A stretch of 64,000 nt of DNA from Hevea brasiliensis (Eukaryota > Streptophyta > Magnoliopsida > Malpighiales > Euphorbiaceae), in contig NC_079510.1 of the NCBI RefSeq assembly GCF_030052815.1, positions 25,728,823 to 25,792,822 of the forward strand, read 5' to 3'. The number at the start of each line of letters is the position of its first letter. The first letter of the stretch is position 1. Of the stretch, positions 1 through 11,251 are shown piece after piece. Under the pieces are notes generated by a model, which was not told the origin of the DNA, did no database searches, and worked only from the letters and a program-made list of their open reading frames with translations. The position numbers were made by a program, and so were the translations under genes.

Positions 1-926
1 AGTCTTCCAAACCTTACTAGTCATATCAGTACCCGCCTAGACCTCCTAATTCTGACCAGCCATCTAAAACCATCTTTACTATTTCCAAATCACAAGCTGT
101 AGGCAGTAGTGGTTCTATTAATCAAACTCCTAGCAACACCAACATTCCTCAGCACCTAATCTAGTTCCAGTGTATCTCAATCAATCAGAAATTTGCCCAA
201 ATCCTATTTTAGATGTGGAGATAAATATTTCCTTGGCCACCAATGCAAGCCTAAGACAGTAAATGCAATGTATATGGAGGGCAAGGAATATGATGGCAGT
301 GAGGAAGAATGGCATGAAGCGAGAAATGAGATGGTGGATTTGGGAGCATTGGAGGATACTGCTTTGTCCATTCATGCTCTAGAAGGTTGTCATGGGGCTG
401 ATACTGTTTGGATGTTGGGAATCCATAAGAATAGGCAATTGGTAGTATTAATTGATAGTGGTAGTGCCACTAGTTTCTTGGATAAGAAAGTGGCTCAAGA
501 GTTAAAATTGGAGTTGATGCAGGCACCTTATATTGCTATTGCAGTAGCTGATGGAAGAAAATTGGGGTGTGATGTCAACAGTTTAAGTGGAAAATGCAGT
601 CACATGAATTTAATTTTGACTTAAAGATTCTAGAGCTGGTTGGATTTGATATGATTTTAGGAGTGGGTTGGTTGAAAAATCACAATCCTGTGTTGTTTGA
701 TTTTGAGGCATCATCTATTACCATTACATTGGAAGGGAATCCAGTTGTTTTGAAGGGCATTGGGGAAGGAGAATTACAGTCAGGTCTATGGCATTCCAAT
801 AATCTTCGAGGTAGGAAAGGGAAGGATTTTCAAATTCCATCATTCTGTATTATGGAATCTGAATTACTGGAGCATTCTGTTATGGCTGCTACTGGAACTT
901 CTGTTGTGGATGAAAGATTGGAGTAG
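1..926 (+). pseudogene. Gag C-terminus, zinc knuckle and protease remnant of a Reina-like Ty3/gypsy chromovirus
   Basis: This is the first readable part of a + strand gypsy element whose 5' end lies outside the window. Bases 1-190 read, with stops, as the proline- and serine-rich gag tail; the same tail occurs in the minus-strand copy at 12726-12950. A CCHC zinc knuckle follows at about 205-250 (FRCGDKYFLGHQC), but the first cysteine is replaced by tyrosine. A retropepsin-type aspartic protease follows, with its LIDSGS active-site motif near 450-470. The flap and C-terminal part (MILGVGWL) are at about 650-680 in another frame, so there is a frameshift near 600-625. Protease normally releases gag and pol products from the polyprotein. 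Here the stop codons and frameshift make it non-functional. Family assignment is secure; the Reina clade is inferred from the short LTRs and the terminal chromodomain. Confidence 0.85.
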
Positions 927-1764
927 TTTCTGCAAAAGTATCACAACATTTTTGAGGAACCTTAGGGATTGCCTCCTTTTAGAAGCCACAATCATGCTAT
1001 TCCATTGCGGGCTGATGCTTAACTTGTTAACATCAGACCTTATAGGTATCCTCATTATCAGAAAGTTGAGATTCAGAAATTGGTGGCTAATATGCTTTTT
1101 TCTTCCATTATACAACCTAGCACTAGTCCTTATTCTTCATGTGTTCTTTTAGTCAAGAAAAAAGATGGTACATGGAGGTTTTGCATTGATTATAGGAGGT
1201 TAAATGATTTGACAGTGAAGGATAAATTTCCTATTTTTGTTATAGAGGATTTATTGGATGAGTTAAATGGGGCTGTCATATTTTCTAAAATAGACCAAAG
1301 GGCTGTGAGCAAATGGAGACACTATTTGGAGCAAGGTCAGTTCTTCATTAAAATTGACCATGAGAGTATCAAGTGTCTCCTGGAGCAGAGGTTGCATGCA
1401 AACCTTCAAAAGAGGGGAATTTCTAAGCTAATTGGTATGGATTATAAGATTTTATATAGTAAGGGCAGTGAAAATAAAGTGGTAGATGCCTTATCGAGGA
1501 GACCTGATGAATCTTATTCTCCTGTTTTATAGTTAGTGGTGGTGCCTACTTGGATGCAACAATTAATTGCTAGCTATGAAGGAGATGATAAAGCAAAGAA
1601 ATTAGTTCAGCAACTTTACTTGGATGGTAATGCTTCTGTTACATATAAGCTACATAATTGGGTGTTATTTTATAAAGATAAGATGTATTTGGGGACTGCA
1701 ACTTCCTAATGGGAAACATTGTTACAATCTTATCACAATTATGTTGTAGGGGGTTATTCAGGAG
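927..1764 (+). pseudogene. Reverse transcriptase joined to RNase H by an internal deletion, then integrase zinc domain
   Basis: The N-terminal RT fingers are clear ([16 protein letters not shown] near 1157-1203, then FSKID at about 1280-1295). Directly after KID-QR the reading continues in frame into the RNase H/connection motif [15 protein letters not shown]. The whole RT palm, including the catalytic YxDD-type loop, is therefore missing. The frame ends at the RNase H to integrase linker ([11 protein letters not shown], stop at 1530-1532). From 1533 to 1756 the integrase N-terminal region can be followed with stops (WVLFYKDKMYL and then the H-H motif region near 1730-1755). It is then cut by the hAT-like element at 1765. 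RT copies retroelement RNA into DNA; without the palm this copy cannot do so. Confidence 0.85.
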
Positions 1765-2652
1765 CATAGTTGCCAGATTCTCCTAGCCCTCCTAGGTTCT
1801 GCCACCCAGATCGCGCGTTAAAAAATGTGAGACATTTGCATTCCAAATCGCTTGAGAATGTGTTCTGGGTCTCTATCAAGTGATCCCATTTCACTATACA
1901 CAAAATCAAAGAGAAGAAGAAGAAGAAGAAGATCCTATTCATTTCTTCTTATTTTTTCTTATCTTTCTTTTTAATAAAATAAAGGTACGATGTTAGTACA
2001 CAAAGAAGAAAAAAACGAGGAAGAGAAGAAGTAAGAACAAAGAACGATGAGCAGCAACAGTTGCGAAGCCTTGAGAAAAGGAAGAAAGAGAAACTTTTTA
2101 GACGAAGCCTCATATCTCTCATTCGCTCTTTGCATTACTGTTTTAATCTTTGTTGACTTAGGTGATAGTGAATATGGGTTGCTGGTTTCACATACTATTA
2201 AGTCTAATATGACCCATTAAGTAATTAAAATGTGTTATACATACCATTGAGTGCTAAATTATAAGGCCCATTAAATGTCAATTAAAAGCTCATTCTATTT
2301 AAAATACTATTATTTTTTAGAATTTAATTGATAAAAAAATTTAATAGTATATCATAAAAAAATTAGATTTTTGAAAATTTCTTTTACTAATATTAATCTT
2401 GTAAAATATATACATCATAAAAAATTTACAAATTATGAAAAAAAGAAATTATTTTATTGGTTGTTTGTAGAATAGCGACTATATTAATTAATTGTAATTT
2501 CTGTATTGCGAATTGAATTGATATAATCCATGTATCGCGTTCTAAATTAACGTACCAACTAAGTTTACCCCCTGCGTACCATATATTTAGCTAAGCGGTG
2601 AATCGCGTACCCGTATTACGATCCAAGACGTTCCGCGTTCAAAGTAACTATG
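1765..2652. mobile_element. Non-autonomous hAT-like DNA transposon inserted in the gypsy integrase
   Basis: The 888-bp insert starts CATAGTTGC and ends GTAACTATG, giving 9-bp terminal inverted repeats with one mismatch. It is flanked by a perfect 8-bp direct repeat TTCAGGAG at 1757-1764 and 2653-2660. The integrase zinc-domain reading resumes directly after the right copy. An 8-bp duplication points to the hAT superfamily; Mutator elements usually give 9. No transposase ORF is present. The interior has a GAAGAA-rich purine tract (about 1915-1960), an AT-rich centre, and several TCGCG-containing motifs near both ends (for example 1811-1818 and 2600-2640) that may be subterminal transposase-binding repeats. 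Confidence 0.8.
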
Positions 2653-2660
2653 TTCAGGAG

Positions 2661-3877
2661 TCAATGCTACTTATTTAAGATTAAAGCAGTATTTTTTTTT
2701 CTTGGCCAAGAATGCTCAAAGACGTTATGATATGGGTGAAGGGCTGTGATACTTGTGCGAGGTGTAACCGTGTAAGGGAGAGACTTGTGCATATCTAGGA
2801 TTATTGCAGCCTCTTCCAATTCCAACACAGGCATGGCAAGAGATGTCCATGGATTTTATTGAAGGACTTCCTAAGTCCAAGGGGAAGGATACAATCTTGG
2901 TGGTTGTGTGTAGATTGACTAAAGTGGGTAATTTTCTTCCTCTGTCTCATCCTTATTCAGCTGCTGCAGTAGATACTGTCCTTAAGCTTCATGGTATTCC
3001 TCAAGTAATAGTTTTTATTAGCCTATTTTGGTAGGACCTGTTCAAGTGTGTTGGAATTAAATTGGCTTTCAGTTCTGCATACCTTTCACAGTCAAATGGG
3101 CAGACTGAGAGAGTCAATCAATGCATTGAAGCTTATTTGAGGTGTATGGTGCATTTGAAGCCTTCCACATGGACTACTTGGTTGCCTCTAGCTGAATGGT
3201 GGTATAATTCTTCTTTTCACAGTGCTATTAAAATGTCTCCTTTTGAGGCACTTTATGGATATGCTCCACAATTTTTACCCATGGGATCTTTAGGAGATTT
3301 GAAGGTGGGGGCAGTAGTAGAATTTCTGCAGGATAGAAAGCAATTTACTACTTTGTTGAAAGAAAATCTGCTTCAAGCTCAGAATAGAATGAAGCAACAG
3401 GCTGACAAGGGAAGGTCTGAAAGAGAATTTTCTGTTGGAGTTTGGGTTACTCGAGTCTGCAACCCTACAGACAAGCATCTGTGGCTTTGAGGCAGAATTT
3501 AACACTATCTGCCAAATATTATGGTCTCTTCGAGATTGTTGCTAGAATTGGTTATGTTGCTTACAAGCTGGACTTACCCTCTTTTTCTGCCATTCACCTG
3601 TTTTTCATGTTTCTCTCTTAAAGAAGAAACTTGGAGCAGCAATAACTCCAATTACAGACTCTCCTACTTGTATAGACGATCAGCTCGAAGTTTATCCTGA
3701 GAAACTCTTGCATACAAGAGTCATCTTCCGGGGTGACCAGCAAGTGGGACAAGGCCTTATCAAGTGGATGCATTTACCTGAAGAGGATGCCACTTGGGAA
3801 GATAGAAGTTTTATCAATCCTCAGTTTCCAGATTATTCACTTTCTTGGGGACAAGAAAGTGCTCATGGAGGGGGTAT
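2661..3877 (+). pseudogene. Integrase core and chromodomain of the Reina-like element
   Basis: The HHCC zinc domain ends near 2750-2765 (CDTCARC-like, frame-shifted). The catalytic core follows. Its first acidic residue is seen in SMDFIEGLPKSKGKD (about 2845-2890). Its glutamate is in SNGQTERVNQ (about 3090-3120). The second catalytic aspartate, normally in an SDRDP-type motif, is gone: the reading passes from HGIPQVIV straight to SLFW, where about eight residues are deleted, and then hits a stop. The C-terminal module at 3708-3850 (GLIKWMHLPEEDATWED) is a chromodomain-like tail that in chromoviruses steers integration. The polypurine stretch GGAGGGGGTATT lies just before the LTR at 3878. The enzyme is inactivated. 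Confidence 0.85.
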
Positions 3878-4206
3878 TGTTACGTATTATAGGAAGAAGT
3901 ATAGGAAAGGGAAAGGAAGTATTGGCAGGAAGGTGAGTTAGGGAGTTGGGCTGTTGTAACAGATTCTGTTTAGGGAGTTGTGAGTGTAACTGATTCTGTT
4001 GTAAGTCAGTTGTTGACTTCAGAGAAGTAGTTGCTGGGATAGATCTATAAAAAGATCTCATCTAGCTATCTTGTAATCCATTCCAAGAATTATCAAGAAA
4101 TACAATCTCTCTTCTCTCAACTCTATTTTTCTTCTCCGTAATCTGTTTCTCTCTCTTACCTCTATTTCTTCCCTATTTCTCTGTTAGGGTTTCCAAAACC
4201 TTAACA
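3878..4206 (+). repeat. 3' LTR of the Reina-like element
   Basis: The LTR starts TGTTACG directly after a polypurine tract and ends CCTTAACA, with TG...CA termini (329 bp). Its 5' part matches the LTRs of the minus-strand copy at 10042-14215. A TATA-like sequence TATAAAAA lies at 4046-4053, followed by a pyrimidine-rich CTCTCT region typical of the R/U5 part. The partner 5' LTR is outside the window, so the target duplication cannot be checked; the next five bases are GTACA. Confidence 0.85.
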
Positions 4207-5477
4207 GTACAATAGGAAAAATGGATTGAAATGAATTTGTTACTTTCAGCCTAAAAAAAAAAAAAGAGAGGAAAAGAATAATGTCAATTATGCAAGGATT
4301 TGTGATCATTGGTTTTATATATGATTCAGAATTTAGGAGAAATAGATAAGAGCCCCTGTATGATTATGATAATGCATGGATGTGAATAAGAGAACTTGTC
4401 CATCTGAGTACGATAGATTTAGGAATGCAGAATATTGGAATGTTACTAGGAGTTAACAGAGTTGCTGGACGTGATTGGTAGGAGGAAGTTACTGTGCTTC
4501 AATTTATTAGACAAAATAGATGCAAGGGAAATTGAAGGAAATTGGGATTGCACGCTATAAACTTTGGTACCTGAGGGTTGGTAAGAGCAAAAAATAGAGT
4601 GGAATAGATAAGAGTTCAAAAGATGCAATAGTTCGGTGAATATAATTAAGAGAAAATAATCTTGGTCTAGCTAGTTCTTGGAGGAGAGATGAATGATGTT
4701 AGTAGTGCATATGCCCTGCTAGTCAAATTGGAGGAGGTAAATTAGCAATATTATTTGGAGAACATGTACCACATCATTCAAGGCATATCTAGTAACAAGA
4801 TCTTCTTTGTTGGAGGAGATCTCAGTAGGATACCAGCAAGTATAATGAAGAAATAGGATGATCCTAGAAGCTATGATTTTAGAAGATGAATGAAAAGCTA
4901 TTTTGGATCTTACCTAGTATATGATCTATTTTAAATAAACAACTGATGTCAAAAGAGGGAAGCTCATTTTATTACTATGAAAAACAAATGTCAATCAAAT
5001 AAAATTCTTTCTCATAGAAGTTGCCCTAGTGATTTTGCTTATGAACAAGGAAATCAAGAATTGTATCTTTTACCATTACTAATTTAGGCTATTGTATATT
5101 TTTTGCAATTTTAAAAATATTTATTCTAACAATAACACATTGGGCTATCAAGGAGTTTATTTTCTTCCTACACAGTAATTAGGATCATTTATGGTGCGCT
5201 CGGTAAGTTTGTTATCTTCTGGTTTTTGGTTTCACTAAAACGAAAAAATGATTTTCAAATTTTCTTTTTACTATTTTAGAACTCACTTTTCTCTTAACGT
5301 TACTACTTTTTTTCCCCCTCTCTCCTTACTTGGTCTATTCCCTCACGTGGAAACATGGTTGTTCTTCCTCCCTACCACCAACAGCAGTCAGAATTTCTTT
5401 TAATACACCTCCATCTTAGCACAGCACAACACATGTATGCGTGTCCAAAAACCACCAAAGACTAGCAGTTAGGAAGG
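4207..5477. other. Non-coding spacer without recognisable features
   Basis: AT-rich sequence with an A-run near 4252-4265. I see no protein-coding pattern, splice structure or repeat family that I can name. It may be part of a long intron of the VPS55-like gene downstream, or plain intergenic DNA. Confidence 0.5.
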
Positions 5478-5485
5478 GAGGAGAG

Positions 5486-6482
5486 TGGGGGTGAGCAAAC
5501 AGTCAGTTTAGTTCAAAACCGAACCGAACCGAACCGAAAAACATCGAAAACTGAATTTTTAAGAAAAATGAAAACTAAACTGAACCGATTATATCATATA
5601 CACTGAATCGAAATAAACAGAAATAATTCGGTTCGGAAAATTGGTTTTCTCAGTATACAATTTCATATTCACCATCACAAACACAAATACAATAATTTAT
5701 TGATTTCTTCTCAAATTTACAATTTCACAATGCAATCAACAAACAAATTAAATCTAAACAACTGTACACATTTTTAATTTCACAAATTTCAACAAATGAC
5801 ACAACTGTACAGATTTAGATTTACACTTTCACAATTCAATCAACAAGCAAATTGAATCTAAACAATAAAGTACAAATCAAATATCAAATTCAAGTCAACA
5901 AACCTTAACAAGCATCACTGCTATGGAGGACTGCCTGCTATTAGGGCTTGGATTTGACACCTATGGGGCAAGGTCACGATGGAGGCATGCAGGCTGTTAA
6001 GGGCGGCATGGCTGCATGTGAGGGGCAAGCGAAGTAGACATGGGCAAGATAGGCAGATGAGGTCAACGGTCGCGTGGAAGAAGAAGAAGAGGAAGAAGAA
6101 GAAAGAGAAGAAAACGGTGAAGAAAGAAGAACCAGAAGAGATGAAGAGAAGAAGATGAAGAAGAAAGGGCAAACAGTAAGCAGAGGACAAGAAAACTGAA
6201 GTGAAGAAACAGAGGAAGAGGAATGGCTGAGGGAGAAAAATAACATTTATATAATGGTAAGGTGTAGTAACCTGTAACCCTATAGCAAAACAGTGAGTTT
6301 TATAGAAGTTTGGTTCAGTTCAGTTTTTTCGATTTTTTAAATATAAAAATGAACCAAAAAAACCAAAAATTATATTTTTTGAAACCAAAACGAAATGAAT
6401 TTTATACAAAACCGAACCGAATTTCTGAATTAAATCATTTCAGTCAGTTTATTTAGTTCAAACCGAATTATGCTCACCCCTT
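5486..6482. mobile_element. hAT-like non-autonomous element with GGGGTGAGCA termini
   Basis: The 997-bp segment begins TGGGGGTGAGCA and ends TGCTCACCCCTT. These are inverted repeats of 12 bp that differ only in the outer two bases. It is flanked by the perfect 8-bp direct repeat GAGGAGAG (5478-5485 and 6483-6490). Just inside both ends are arrays of the motif CCGAACCGAA or its complement, a further inverted subterminal repeat. The centre contains a GAAGAA purine tract (6070-6200), which creates long lysine/glutamate or serine/leucine-rich open frames that I do not regard as genes. No transposase is encoded. Confidence 0.75.
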
Positions 6483-6490
6483 GAGGAGAG

Positions 6491-7656
6491 GGGGGATTTA
6501 AATTGCTTGCAACGGCCATTGTAATTACTGAGGCAAGCTAGGATTTAACCTAGAAATGGAAAAATTTGAAAGAAAAGAACAGAGTGAAGTTGCAAAGAAA
6601 AGATGAGAGAAATTGAAATTGTAGGAAGCTAGGAAAAATAGAAGGCAGAAGTTGAAGATGGCAATTGAAAGAGATTAAAGCAACAGCACGTCTGCAATTA
6701 TATTTGGGAGATAGGAGAACTCTTATCTTTTACAACTGATTGATTAGGCTTCATTCCTCTATCAAGAAATGATTAAGAAGAGAAAATTAAAAGTAATAGG
6801 AAAAGGGAAAGATAAGAGATATGGGAAGAAAATTTCCAAAAGTGCTGTTAATTAAAATTGGTAAATTGTTGGTTAAGTGAGAGAAGAGGGAGAGAAGGCA
6901 TGTTAGAAGACAATAGAAACTCTGAATGACTGGAAAAAATAAAAAAAAAGATTTGGTTTCGTTATTTTCATTGCATGTTTTAGAAGTATTTATTGAAAAA
7001 GTATATAGAAAAAAAAAAAACAACTTCTAGATGAATGTGTTTTTATTTATTTTTATTTTTTTTAGAGCAAAAAAAACAAAAAAAAATTAATGATACTGAA
7101 TGATACCTTAGTAATTGTAAATTTTAATTTCTTTATGTAAATGATGTGGGGTTATGGCATATTTGGGCTTTAGTTGGTTATGAAGGTAAAGTTTGCTTTA
7201 GATGTGAGAAAACAAAGCTTCAGTGTTGGTGTGAAAAGCAGCATTAGTCACTGTTATCGGGATGTTGTTTCCACAAATTTGTAGCTTGATAACCTTGATT
7301 AACTGTCATACACATTTGAAAAACCTTGTGACTACCGAGCCCCTCCACACCAGGATGAAATGGAAACCTCTAAGTTAGGTGCTGCTAGATTATATAACAG
7401 CAACCCCAAAAACCTAATATCACTTCAAGGAGCCACCCTTTTGCAACGTGATCTTTGTGTAATTGAGATTGATTCCTTGACCAGGGCTTAGTCAAGATTG
7501 TGGTAGTCTTTCTTTTCACTTGCTATTTTCCCAATTAAAACATCTACTTTCTTTTCCTTTTCATGAGTGTCGTTTATGGAAAAGGAAAAGTAGAAAACTA
7601 ATTCCAACATAGAATTAAATCCTCGAATTTGGACATTTGGTAGATGCAGGACAGTG
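6491..7656. other. Non-coding AT-rich spacer
   Basis: Contains homopolymer A runs (about 7008-7020 and 7068-7086) and no coding pattern that I can support. Long open frames here read as low-complexity phenylalanine/serine strings caused by A-rich sequence. Confidence 0.5.
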
Positions 7657-7733
7657 CTAAACAGAATCTTCTACAACTGCCCAACTCCCTAACTCACCTT
7701 CCTACATATACTTCCTTTCCTATTGTTGTAACA
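7657..7733 (-). repeat. Fragment of a Reina-like LTR
   Basis: The reverse complement begins TGTTACAACAATAGG and matches the first 80-100 bp of the LTR at 3878-4206, including GTGAGTTAGGGAGTTGGGC. The LTR's 5' end is intact (TGTTAC) but the rest is missing, so this is a truncated solo-LTR scrap from a third insertion of the same family. Confidence 0.75.
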
Positions 7734-10036
7734 TACAGGCTGCAGGTCTTAGAATTATTGTTGAAATTTGATGCTTTGTGAAGACTAAAATGAGCAGGAA
7801 TTTAGTTGGGAAATTAGGGTTTATTATGGTTTATGTTTAGGAAGTAAAATTAAACTTGAAGTAGGGGTTTGTGGGCTGTTTGCATGGGTGAAGCGGGCAC
7901 AATGAAAAAAAAAAAAAAAATAGTCTAGGCTTCACACAAGCAGTCTGAGGCATCACAGTTAAGAGTAGAGTTGCATCACACAACTCAAAGGTAGAAATTA
8001 CAGGAATTCTCATTAATAAAAAATGGAGGATAAACATTACAAATATGGGTATTTATAGACTCAAAAAGTAATTCTTATCCTTCAATGATTTGGATTCAAA
8101 AAAAGTAAACCTTTAGTAATCCAAAAAGTAATCGCAAAAAAGTAATCCGTAAGGAACAAGAACCCAAGTAAAGACTCCCATAGAAAAATCTAGATCTGTC
8201 TAGAAAATCTGAAATTACAAAAATTCCGTGTCTTCTACAAAGTGAAAATTCTAAAAATTTTATAGGCAATCAAAACAATACTAGTTAAGCTTGTATTTAA
8301 GTTCCCAACAATGCTTTTCGCCATCAAAGTGCCAAATAAGTTTTGAATTAGCTTGGGCATGTCTTTTCTACATATGTTTCCATCATACTCCATCATTTGT
8401 TTACGAACCATAAGTGAATAAAAAATATATAAGAAAAAGGAAAAACCACAATCATGGATTTCCAATCCCAAATTTACAAGGGGATGGAAAATGGAGTAAC
8501 TATGGTAAATAAATGGATGTGGAGGTGGTTGCACAATTAACAAAGTCCTGCAAGAGCTGAAGGTAGTAGCCCATCTTTGAGTGAAGTTTAATGGTGGAAT
8601 GAAGGAGTGCAATGAGCTAGATGTTGTAGAATTCGACCTAAATGCTAAAGAGGAGATATTGTTGATTAGTGTATGCTATTCAAAAAAGAGGTTGGGATAT
8701 GATTAGTGACACTAGAATCAAATTTCTGAAAAAGCTTTGGACAGTAGAAGAGGGGAAGAATGACTACAGATTAGTGTGGATAAAGGGAAGGAAATGTTGA
8801 GATTTTAATCAACTCAATGTTAAAAAAATAAAGATCTTAAAATTGTGATTGTGGGGGAAGAAATTAAGGAAAGGTGAAGTTATTTTGATAAGCTCTTTTA
8901 TGGAAGCCACAAGGATAATCTTGTTGAATTTAAATGTCAAATCTATTTGGGGTATTAATGAGTTTGGAAACTTTAAGAAAAATGAAGATAGGAAAACACA
9001 TGGCCTTCATGGGATTATTACAAATGTGACCTCTAATATATAGTTAGTTTTTGTTATTTTCCCAATGTTTAAAATCAATTTGAGGCCTCAGCAATTTAAG
9101 AATTTCAATCAATGCTAATGGTCCCAAATTAACTGAAAATGATGTATACAAATTGTGAGCAACGAAGTGATTTGTTCATCTAAGAAGTAAACAGATACAA
9201 GGATGCTAAAACTTATGTGTGAAAGTACAAGAAATGTCCAGATAAATAGTACAATTGTATGATTATGGAAACAGGATCCATTTGAGGAATAGTGAGGGAT
9301 GGATGATTGAGATGTTTAGATCAGCTCTTGTGATGTATCATTAGATGTGCTAGTACAGAAGATTTGACACATACAAATTACAAGGTTGACGAAAACAAAA
9401 GGTGATACAATGTCAAGTTAACCATAAGGATTTAGCATCACTAGAATTTTTAGAATGTGCTGAATGGGGAAAAAGAGATCTATACAGTACTTCAACCAGA
9501 TTGAGATTGAGGTGCTGAGTTGATTGCTATTATTGTCATGCAGTCTGTGTGTGTTTTCTTAAAACTATTTTCTGAATCCTTATAATATCTTCTCTTCTTC
9601 TAATCTTCTTTCCTTCTCAAACCAAACACCCCCTCCCCTTGCTTTTTACTACATTGTGTTGACAAATTAAGTATATGTTTGTCAAACCATGTACAAATAG
9701 GGCACGGTTCCACATTCCTTGTTTGACGCATTCAAATACCTTTGCCATAGAAGCATATTGCATTTTAAGCAACCTATCGTGGTGGTATCATCTTGTGGTT
9801 CTATATTAGTTTTAATTTTTGGAACTAAAATTGATGTGTTTTTCCGTTAGGGTTCTTGTGGTTCTGTTTACATTTTGTCATATTGGACGAAAGCATTACA
9901 TTTAATTATCTTGTATCCTTTGGAATGTATATTTTCTCTTTTCAGAATAGTTGTCTTCTTCTATTCATCTTTATCTTGCATATGACAAGTCTTACCATAG
10001 TTTATAAATTTTATATGCATTGAAATGGAGAAGGAA
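7734..10036. other. Non-coding spacer
   Basis: No gene is recognisable. A poly(A) stretch lies at about 7903-7920. Scattered weak open frames (for example 8849-9043 and 8235-8612) have no family resemblance that I recognise, and their codon use looks random. The upstream exons expected for the VPS55-like gene were looked for here and not seen. Confidence 0.5.
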
Positions 10037-10041
10037 GTTGC

Positions 10042-10363
10042 TGTTAGGGTTTGAGAACTCTAACAGAAAAGAATTGAAGAGTAGAGAGGAGAGAGAGAGA
10101 GAGAAGAGAATAGAGAGTAGTTATTGTATTTCTTGTAAATTCAGGAATGAATACAAGAAAGATATAGCTGAGTTATTCATACAACAACTATCTCATAACT
10201 GCCATAGCTATCTCATCTTGCCAACTGTAGAACAGCTCACTTGCCAACTACAGAACAACTGGCTCCCTAACAACTCATTCACATTTTTCGCTAATTCCTT
10301 ACTTCCCCAACTTCTAGAATATCTAATCATATTCTCTTATATTTCTTTCTATAATACGTAACA
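10042..10363 (-). repeat. 3' LTR of the minus-strand Reina-like element
   Basis: 322 bp with TG...CA ends and near-identity to 13903-14215 throughout. Differences are scattered point changes and a length change in the GA microsatellite (about 10085-10110). The number of differences indicates an insertion that is not recent. Confidence 0.9.
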
Positions 10364-10377
10364 ATACCCCCTCCTTT
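10364..10377 (-). promoter_or_regulatory. Polypurine tract (plus-strand primer site)
   Basis: The reverse complement reads AAAGGAGGGGGTAT directly against the LTR start TGTTACG. This is the expected place and composition for the plus-strand priming site used in reverse transcription. The + strand sister element has the related GGAGGGGGTATT at the same place. Confidence 0.8.
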
Positions 10378-11250
10378 AGCACTTTCTTGTCCCCAAGAAA
10401 GGGAGACTTCAGGAAATTGCCCTTCAGTAAAGCTTCTATCTTCCCAAGTGGCATCCTCTGTTGACAGATTAAGCCATTTAATAAGTCCCTGTTCCACTCT
10501 CTGGTCTCCTCTTTCAATTATCTTGGTCTGCAAAACCTGGTCAAGAACAACTTTAATCTGGTCATCTTGCATAACAGGTAAATCAGTAGCAACCACCACA
10601 CCATCCCCAATCTTCTTCTTAAGCATGGATACATGGAAATCAGGGTGAATGGTAGCTATTGGAGGTAAGTCTAATTGATAAGCAACTTTCCCAATCTTAG
10701 CAAGAATTCTGAATGGCCCATAAAACTTAGCAGAAAGTTTAAGGGTTTGTCTGACAGATACTGAAGTCTGCCTATAAGGCTAAAGTTTCAGATACACCCA
10801 ATCCCCAACAACAAATTCCCTCTCAGTTCTCATCTTGTCAGCTTGCTGCTTTATCCTATGCTGGGCCACTTGTAAATTCTCCTTTAAGACATTATTAAGA
10901 TGCTATCTCTCTTGTAACAATCTCCCTACAGCCCCAACTGATGAATCAAGAGTAAAATTTTCATGAAACAGAGGTGGAGCATACCCATACAGTGCTTCAA
11001 ATGGAGTTATCTGAATAGCACTTTGATAAGAGAAATTGTACCACCATTTTGCCACAGGTAACCAAGAGCTCCAATTAGTAGGCCTCAAATGAACCATGCG
11101 CCTCAAATGAACCATGCACCTCAAATAATTCTCCACACATTGATTAACGCTTTCAGTCTGCCCATCAGACTGAGGGTGATAGGCAGAACTAAAATTAAGT
11201 TTAATTCCCATACTTCGAAACAATTCTTGCCAAATTAAGCTAGTAAACAC
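10378..11250 (-). pseudogene. Integrase C-terminal half and chromodomain
   Basis: The minus strand reads SSAYHPQSDGQTE near 11180, which includes the catalytic glutamate, and then WYNFSYQSAIQITPFEALYGY, typical of gypsy integrases. An 18-bp tandem duplication (11083-11100 and 11101-11118) inserts six extra residues, RMVHLR repeated. The C-terminus (10378-10560) has the chromodomain signature GLIKWLNLSTEDATWED. Stops interrupt the stretch between about 10640 and 10900. As in the + strand copy, the segment with the second catalytic aspartate is deleted, near 11250. Confidence 0.85.
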
Positions 11251-11251
11251 C

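Noticed and set aside
5921..6246. Serine/phenylalanine- and leucine-rich small proteins on the minus strand
   Set aside because: Produced by a GAAGAA purine tract inside a non-autonomous DNA element.
7837..9043. Several 60-125-residue open frames
   Set aside because: No recognisable family, no splice context, AT-rich random-looking codon use.
4207..10036. Possible upstream exons of the VPS55-like gene
   Set aside because: I looked for coding of the family's conserved N-terminal membrane segment and did not find it on the + strand.
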